DNA of 10,915 nt from an uncultured Alphaproteobacteria bacterium (GTDB lineage Bacteria > Pseudomonadota > Alphaproteobacteria > Rhizobiales > Hyphomicrobiaceae). The DNA is taken from contig CALFEM010000469.1 in the NCBI GenBank assembly GCA_937950105.1, forward strand, positions 1 through 10,915, in the 5' to 3' direction. The notes below the pieces were generated by a model, which worked only from the letters and a program-made list of their open reading frames with translations, did no database searches and was not told where the DNA came from. This document shows, piece after piece, positions 6,453 to 10,915 of this stretch. The position numbers and the translations under genes are program-made. Every line of letters starts with the position of its first letter. The first letter of the stretch is position 1.

Positions 6453-6481
6453 TTGACAAGCGCCGCGTCGCCCACTAGTTG
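6453..6481 (+). promoter_or_regulatory. Sigma-70-type promoter for tRNA-Leu
   Basis: A perfect TTGACA -35 box (6453-6458) is followed after exactly 17 nt by TAGTTG (6476-6481), a poor -10 match but at the right place. Transcription would start about 25 nt before the tRNA. A strong -35 with a loose -10 is common in alphaproteobacterial tRNA and rRNA promoters. Confidence 0.5.
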
Positions 6482-6513
6482 AAGCGGCTCGGCAGCGATG
6501 CCGGCCACCTGAT

Positions 6514-6598
<85 letters not shown>

Positions 6599-6750
6599 AG
6601 TTTCTGACCGGGCGCTTTCGCCAGCCGCCTGTTAGCGCCGTATCAATGGCCAAGACGCCCTTCCCCTGAAAGCCGTGAGACGAGGCGCTCCGCGCGGAAC
6701 CGTCGCGCGTAATGGCCGTTACTGCTCCGTTGGTCAGATGGAGTGGCGGA

Positions 6751-7029
6751 ATGGGCATTCTTTCCTGGATCGTGGTCGGCATCATTGCCGGATGGCTTGC
6801 CGAGAGGTTCACCGGACGAGACCACGGGCTGCTGACCAATCTCGTGGTCGGCGTGGTCGGGGCCAACGTCGGCTGCCTGATCTTCTGCAGCATCGCCGGC
6901 TTCAGCTACGCGCGCGGCATCAATATCGCCACGATCATCGTCGCAACCATCGGTGCAGTGCTGTTCCTGTGGGCTCTGGACTGGTTGCGCGGTCGCGATC
7001 GTGACCGTCTGTCGGACATGCGGCGCTGA
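6751..7029 (+). CDS. GlsB/YeaQ/YmgE family small membrane protein
   Basis: Encodes 92 residues. The start 'MGILSWIVVGIIAGWLAERFTG' matches the family's N-terminus. Three hydrophobic segments are seen at about 3-18, 27-47 and 55-75, the last ending in an Arg/Asp-rich cytoplasmic tail 'LRGRDRDRLSDMRR', slightly longer than in the usual 80-85-residue members. The family is described as transglycosylase-associated or stress-related inner-membrane protein, but its function is unproven. The ATG at 6751 has GGAG 7 nt upstream; the frame extends 13 codons further up without a ribosome-binding site. It lies between tRNA-Leu and the VWA gene on the same strand, with a 100-nt gap to the latter. Confidence 0.9.
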   Translation: MGILSWIVVGIIAGWLAERFTGRDHGLLTNLVVGVVGANVGCLIFCSIAGFSYARGINIATIIVATIGAVLFLWALDWLRGRDRDRLSDMRR

Positions 7030-7129
7030 CCGGGTCCGCGGCTACGCAATTCCGCCGCCATTAGAGCCCGCTTCCGCCGAAAGTCGGTCCTACTCTCCTG
7101 CGTCACCCGACGAAGGAGATTTGGCCCCC

Positions 7130-8548
7130 ATGATTAAATCTGCCTTGTTTGCGCATTCTGCCGCCGCGCCGCCGGCTCGGCGAGGCATAGCGGCCCGCCA
7201 AGCGGGCGCAGCCGCGTTGCTGGCGTTCGCTCTTTCCCTCGGGTGCGCTGTAGCTCCCGCCTACGCCGGTCAGGTCGGCGTCGATGTGCAGCTCGGGCAA
7301 TCCGTCCTGCCGACCGCCAAATCCGGGAAGGTGTATCTGCGCCTCTCGATCAAAGGCGCGCCGGTCAAGGCGTCGGAGCGGCGGACGCCGGTGAACGTGG
7401 CGCTGGTACTGGACCGCTCCGGCTCCATGAAGGGCGAACGGCTGGCGGCCGCCAAGGACGCCGCGGCCATGGCCTTGCAGCGTCTGGCGCCGGAGGATGT
7501 CGTCGGGCTCGTCGCCTACAATCACGGCGTCGACGTGCTGCAGAAGGCGGAGCGGCTCGGCGGCGATCATGCGCTGAAGCAGAAAATCGACCGGCTTGAG
7601 GCGGACGGGCGCACCGCGCTATATGCCGGCGTCGTGGCGGGCGGCGACGAGGTGAAGCGCCACCTCGCAGCCAATCGTGTCAACCGCGTCATCCTGCTGT
7701 CGGACGGCCTCGCCAACGTCGGGCCGTCGTCGCCGCGCGAGCTCGGCGAACTCGGCCGCGAGCTCGGCTCCAAGGGCATCTCCGTCACGACCATCGGTCT
7801 CGGCCTCGACTACAACGAGGACCTGATGCAGCGCCTCGCGGCGGCGAGCGACGGCAACCACGCCTTCGTCGAGAAGGCGTCTGACCTCGTCGGCATCTTC
7901 AATGCCGAGTTCGGCGACGCGCTCTCCATCACCGCGCAGGACATCGACATCACCATCGAGTGCCGCATCGGTTTCAAGCCGGTGCGCGTGCTCGGGCGCG
8001 AAGCCGCGATCGAGGGCAACCGCATCCGCATGAAGCTCAACCAGCTGCAGGGCGCCAACGAGCGCTACATCGTCGTCGAGCTGGAGCAGCCCGAGGTGCG
8101 CACGCCGGGCGATGCCGAGATCGCGTCGGTGACGATCGACTATCTCGATCTCGACAATGGCAATCGTGCGCAGAGCGGAGCGCGCGCCAAGGCGCGCTTC
8201 AGCGCCAGCGAGAAGGAGGCGGAAGCGAGCATCGACAAATCGGTGATGACGCAGGTGACGACGCAGATCGCGACCGAGACCAGCGAGAAGGCGGTCGAGC
8301 TGCGCGACAAGGGCGACATCACCGGCGCGAAGAAGCTGCTCGAGGGCAACGCCGCGTACCTCAAGGATCAGCGCGGCCGCTACGGTTCGGGACCGGCGCC
8401 AGCCTCTCCTACAGCACTCGGCTCGCTCGAAGCGCTCGAGAAGAAGCAGAACGAGGCGGCCAACAACCTCGATGCCGACAACTGGGGCAAGGCGCGCAAG
8501 TCGATGCGCTACGACCAGCACAAATTGAAGACGCAGCAGACGTATTGA
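7130..8548 (+). CDS. Exported von Willebrand factor A (VWA) domain protein
   Basis: Encodes 472 residues from the ATG at 7130, which has AAGGAG 11 nt upstream. Residues 1-46 are a signal peptide with a long basic N-region and a hydrophobic core, with likely cleavage AYA|GQ. An alternative lipoprotein site at C39 fits the lipobox poorly. The VWA domain spans about 88-270 with a complete MIDAS metal site: D95-x-S97-x-S99 ('DRSGSM'), T162 ('GRTALYAG') and D192 ('LLSDGLANVG'), so it should bind a divalent metal and a partner protein. A beta-rich region follows (about 280-385: 'TIECRIGFKPVRVLG', 'ERYIVVELEQPEV'). The C-terminus (about 390-472) is a charged helical tail with coiled-coil character, 'LEALEKKQNEAANNLDADNWGKARK'. 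The overall layout is like YfbK-type VWA proteins. It acts in the periplasm or at the envelope; no partner (AAA ATPase, tetratricopeptide) is adjacent. Confidence 0.93.
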   Translation: MIKSALFAHSAAAPPARRGIAARQAGAAALLAFALSLGCAVAPAYAGQVGVDVQLGQSVLPTAKSGKVYLRLSIKGAPVKASERRTPVNVALVLDRSGSMKGERLAAAKDAAAMALQRLAPEDVVGLVAYNHGVDVLQKAERLGGDHALKQKIDRLEADGRTALYAGVVAGGDEVKRHLAANRVNRVILLSDGLANVGPSSPRELGELGRELGSKGISVTTIGLGLDYNEDLMQRLAAASDGNHAFVEKASDLVGIFNAEFGDALSITAQDIDITIECRIGFKPVRVLGREAAIEGNRIRMKLNQLQGANERYIVVELEQPEVRTPGDAEIASVTIDYLDLDNGNRAQSGARAKARFSASEKEAEASIDKSVMTQVTTQIATETSEKAVELRDKGDITGAKKLLEGNAAYLKDQRGRYGSGPAPASPTALGSLEALEKKQNEAANNLDADNWGKARKSMRYDQHKLKTQQTY

Positions 8549-8585
8549 GCGGCTCACCGCCCGGGTTCGTCGTTTTTTGAAACAG

Positions 8586-8610
8586 AAAGGGCGCCTCGCG
8601 GGCGCCCTTT
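8586..8610. terminator. Hairpin terminator between convergent genes
   Basis: AAAGGGCGCC (8586-8595) pairs with GGCGCCCTTT (8601-8610): a 10-bp perfect stem with a 5-nt loop, between the VWA gene (ends 8548, plus) and the three-repeat gene (ends 8637, minus). The T's lie inside the stem on both strands, so it can serve both genes, though with short U tracts. A separate T6 run (about 8574-8579) precedes it on the plus strand. Confidence 0.75.
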
Positions 8611-8636
8611 CGCATTCGTGCGACTGATCGAGGCGA

Positions 8637-9845
8637 TCAGCGCTTGCGGAACCAGCCGTGACGCAGGCCCTGCAGCTCGACACGGGCCGAACCCTTGAGG
8701 CTGAGCTTCGCGCGGTACTTGAAGCTGATGCTTTCGATGAAGCGCTCGCGGCCCTTGAGGTCGAACGGCTGCGAGGTTTCGCCGGCGCGGATGACGCCGG
8801 AGAGCGGCACCTCCTCGCGCTCGCCGTTTCCGTAGACGATCGTCATGCCGAGGAAGCGCACATCCTGCTTGTCGACACGAACCCGGATGGCGCGGAACAG
8901 ACCGGCCTCGCGTCCGACCTGGAAGCTGTCCGTATCGGCACCGAGCATTGCGGCCTTCTGCATGCCGAGCGAGACCCACTCCTCCTTGCGGCCGCGCTCG
9001 AACACGTTGTCGTCGCGGTCGCGGCCACGATCGCCCCGACGGTCGTCGTCACGGTCACGGCCGCGGTCCATGCCGCGCTCGCTGTCCTTGCGGCCGAGAA
9101 GTGCGATCCTGGCCGGTCCGCGCGAGCTGCGGCGCGTGCGCGCCTCGACCTCGACGCGACGGATGAAGCGGCGATCGCCCTCGAGGTCGATGATCTTGGT
9201 CTGCTCGCCCTCGTCGAGCCTGTCACCGACGTCGACGGTTTGCGTATCGCCGTTGCCGTAGGTCACGCGCACCGACTTGATGCGGATGCCGCCGTCCTCG
9301 GCGCGGAAGCGGATGGCCGAGAAGCGGCCGTCGCGGCGGCCGAGATCGAACGTAGCGATCTCGTCGCGGTCGCGGCCGACGCGCTGGGTGTCGATGGTCT
9401 CGAAGTCGGCGCCGGCCATCGGGCCCGGACCGCGGCCGGGGCCGCGCAGTTCGCCATAGACCTTGACGACGGCGCGACCCTCGAAGCTCGGGCGCGCGCG
9501 ATAGGTCATCTCGACCGATTTCAGGAAGCTGCGCTCGCCCTTGAGATCGACCGGCAGCGCTTCGGCGCCGGGACGCAGCAGGCGATCGACCTTGAAGTCC
9601 TCGGCATAGCCGTTCTGGTACACGAGGCGCAGGTTGATGAGGTGCACCTCGTTGTTCTCGGCGATGATGCGAAGCTCCGAGAAGCGGGCGCCGGCGTTGC
9701 CGACATTGATGGTGTCGCGGTCGACGCGGAAGCCGACGCGCTGCTCGCCGAGCAGTACCCAGTCGTTGGGGCCGCGCGCGAGCGCGGGCAGTGCGAGCGT
9801 GACGGCGATGAGCGCCGTGACGAGAACCTTGAGATGACGAAGCAC
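8637..9845 (-). CDS. Exported protein of three tandem beta-rich repeats (DUF2541-like), RD-rich linker
   Basis: Encodes 402 residues from the GTG at 9845-9843, which has a near-perfect AGGGAGGG 7 nt upstream; the ATG at 9866 would include that site in the coding region and has a poor one of its own. A signal peptide ends at about residue 23 (PALA|RG). The mature protein holds three copies of an approximately 105-residue unit: 29-133, 148-251 and 290-393. Each has a 'xxYxNG' turn (Y76-QNG, Y196-GNG, Y338-GNG) and a 'DLxGxRxFIxxV' block (at D100, D220, D362) ending in an arginine-rich strand and 'G' strand. Between copies 2 and 3 (252-286) lies an Arg/Asp-rich spacer. The unit recalls the E. 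coli YaaI/DUF2541 type from memory, at low confidence. No catalytic motif is seen, so a structural or binding role in the periplasm is the likelier guess. It lies beside a paralogue at 10137 onward. Confidence 0.85.
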   Translation of the reverse strand: MLRHLKVLVTALIAVTLALPALARGPNDWVLLGEQRVGFRVDRDTINVGNAGARFSELRIIAENNEVHLINLRLVYQNGYAEDFKVDRLLRPGAEALPVDLKGERSFLKSVEMTYRARPSFEGRAVVKVYGELRGPGRGPGPMAGADFETIDTQRVGRDRDEIATFDLGRRDGRFSAIRFRAEDGGIRIKSVRVTYGNGDTQTVDVGDRLDEGEQTKIIDLEGDRRFIRRVEVEARTRRSSRGPARIALLGRKDSERGMDRGRDRDDDRRGDRGRDRDDNVFERGRKEEWVSLGMQKAAMLGADTDSFQVGREAGLFRAIRVRVDKQDVRFLGMTIVYGNGEREEVPLSGVIRAGETSQPFDLKGRERFIESISFKYRAKLSLKGSARVELQGLRHGWFRKR

Positions 9846-10077
9846 GGGTTGACCCTCCCTGGTCATGCGATCTGCCGGATGCGCTCAGGTCCCCGCCAAT
9901 GCCGCAAACGGCTGATGGTGGCAGGCACAAGCCCTCCGCAGGACACCGGACATTAATCAAGCGTGACGACGGAAAAAAGACCAAAGTCCGTGCACGAGAC
10001 AAAAGAGCCTCGCTCACGGCGATGGCATGCCGTGATGCGGGCTCGTCTGGTCGGATCGCGCGCCTTGAACATGCGAA

Positions 10078-10103
10078 AGGGGCGGACATCTCTGTCCGCC
10101 CCT
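10078..10103 (-). terminator. Hairpin terminator after the two-repeat gene
   Basis: An 11-bp perfect stem (10078-10088 with 10093-10103, GGGGCGGACA/TGTCCGCCCC plus an A-T pair) with a TCTC loop lies 33 nt beyond the stop of the gene ending at 10137. On the minus strand the stem is followed by TTTCGC, a short U tract. The stem strength makes termination likely, so the downstream paralogue should have its own promoter in 9867-10077. Confidence 0.75.
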
Positions 10104-10136
10104 CTGCGCGACTTCCAGTCAGCCAAAGCCTGCGGA

Positions 10137-10915
10137 TCAGCGCTTGGCCCAGATCTCGACAGTGGCCTTGTCGGCGCCCTTGGCGTCCTTGTCGAAGAAG
10201 CGCGAGCGATAACGCTTCTCGATCTCCTTGATGATCTTCGGGCCGCCCTTGATGTCGATCGGGCCGAAGCCGACTTCCGGCTCGACGCGCTTGCGCTCAC
10301 CAGCAATCTTCTGCGTGCTGCCGTCGGCGAACACGAGATCGAGGTAATCGAGCGTGATGTCGCGATCCTTGACCACGAGGCGGATCTTGTTGAAGCCGCG
10401 TTTGTGGGCGCGCACCGGCGAGCGGTCGGTTTCGAAGCCGACGAAGCCGACGGCGTGGCCGGTGGTCAGGCGCACCCAGCCGTCGTTGAACAGCTCGGAT
10501 TCCTGGTCGATCCACTTCTCCGACACTTCGCCCCAGATCTCGACACCGGCGATGGCACCGACCTGCTCCTTGCGGCGGTAGGTGATGTCGATGCCGTCGA
10601 TGAACTTGTCACCCTTGAGGCCCATCGGCTCGGTGCGATAGCCCGCCTTGATGGTGCCGGCATAGGGCAGCTCCATCACGTCACCGCCGGCGAACGCGAC
10701 CTTGATGGTCTGCAGGTCGATGTCGGCGCCGTTGATGCAGATGCGGATGCGGTCGAATTTGCCGAGATTGTTCGGCACCGCGAGGCGGTCGCGATCGTTG
10801 CCGAGGCCGATGTTGGCGCGCGTCAGCAGCACGTTGCCCTCGCCGACGCAGCGGCCCGTCTCCGGGTATTTCGTCGTGGCGACGACGCGCTTCTCGACTG
10901 GCGCGGCGGGCGCCG
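10137..10915 (-). CDS. Paralogous two-repeat protein (DUF2541-like), 5' end beyond window
   Basis: The frame is open from the right edge down to the TGA at 10139-10137, giving 258 visible residues; the start, and any signal peptide, lie outside. The visible N-terminus is proline/alanine-rich ('APAAPVEKRVV'), as in a linker after a signal peptide. A conserved pair of cysteines is in the first unit (in 'GRCVGEGN' and 'IRICINGA'). Two copies of the same unit as in the neighbouring gene follow: the first includes 'IRICINGADIDLQTIKVAFAGG' and 'MGLKGDKFIDGIDITYRR' and ends in 'VEIWGEV', the second includes 'IRLVVKDRDITLDYLDLVF' and 'IDIKGGPKIIKEIEKRYRSR' and ends in 'VEIWAKR'. Differences between the copies suggest old duplications. 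Function is unknown; it is probably exported like its neighbour. Confidence 0.85.
   Translation of the reverse strand, partial: APAAPVEKRVVATTKYPETGRCVGEGNVLLTRANIGLGNDRDRLAVPNNLGKFDRIRICINGADIDLQTIKVAFAGGDVMELPYAGTIKAGYRTEPMGLKGDKFIDGIDITYRRKEQVGAIAGVEIWGEVSEKWIDQESELFNDGWVRLTTGHAVGFVGFETDRSPVRAHKRGFNKIRLVVKDRDITLDYLDLVFADGSTQKIAGERKRVEPEVGFGPIDIKGGPKIIKEIEKRYRSRFFDKDAKGADKATVEIWAKR

Noticed and set aside
5178..6482. Long plus-strand open frame (434 codons) opposite the NDUFA9-like gene
   Set aside because: It is His/Arg/Ala-rich without family-like motifs and mirrors the codon pattern of a well-recognised gene on the other strand; such antisense frames are common at high GC.
7619..8683. 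Minus-strand open frame (354 codons) opposite the VWA gene
   Set aside because: It has an Arg/Leu/Val-biased composition with no motif; the VWA reading on the plus strand is certain.
9846..9866. ATG start at 9866 for the three-repeat protein
   Set aside because: The seven extra codons contain the AGGGAGGG ribosome-binding site that serves the GTG at 9845.
8658..9956. Long plus-strand open frame (432 codons) opposite the three-repeat gene
   Set aside because: It is composed of Ala/Asp/Val/Glu runs produced by antisense reading of GC-rich codons; the minus strand has a signal peptide, a strong ribosome-binding site and internal repeats.

Overview
The window is a stretch of GC-rich bacterial chromosome (probably 60-65% GC, strong G/C at third codon positions). 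The gene content points to an alphaproteobacterium of the order Hyphomicrobiales (Rhizobiales). Supporting signs are a thrC - M16 peptidase - GNAT cluster, a class-A Hsp20 followed by a DUF1150 gene, an NDUFA9-like SDR protein, GANTC-containing palindromes, and an RpoH-type promoter of the alphaproteobacterial kind. I see no mobile element, CRISPR array or phage gene; this looks like core or lineage-specific chromosome.

Layout. 1-3007 (minus strand): a tightly coupled operon read right to left, threonine synthase (TTG start), then an M16 zinc peptidase (4-nt ATGA overlap), then a RimJ/RimL-type GNAT acetyltransferase cut by the window edge. 3224-3967 (minus): a secreted six-cysteine protein of unknown family. 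It diverges from 4232-4663 (plus), a small heat-shock protein preceded by a good sigma-32-like promoter, and 4805-5095 (plus), a DUF1150 protein. A strong intrinsic terminator ends that unit at 5127-5165. 5187-6173 (minus): an NDUFA9-type atypical SDR. 6514-6598 (plus): tRNA-Leu(CAG) with encoded CCA and a TTGACA promoter. 6751-7029 (plus): a GlsB/YeaQ/YmgE-family small membrane protein. 7130-8548 (plus): an exported VWA-domain protein with an intact MIDAS. 8637-9845 (minus) and 10137 to beyond the right edge (minus): two neighbouring paralogous exported proteins built from three and at least two copies of the same approximately 100-residue beta-rich repeat, each gene followed by its own hairpin.

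How the parts fit. The left operon joins threonine synthesis to a processing-type protease and an N-acetyltransferase. The middle block (Hsp20/DUF1150) is probably heat-inducible through RpoH, with the leader possibly adding RNA-level control. The right half is rich in envelope and exported proteins: the VWA protein, GlsB, the two repeat proteins and the six-Cys protein. The least described material is the pair of tandem-repeat paralogues and the six-Cys secreted protein. Nothing in the window amounts to a complete new multi-gene system.
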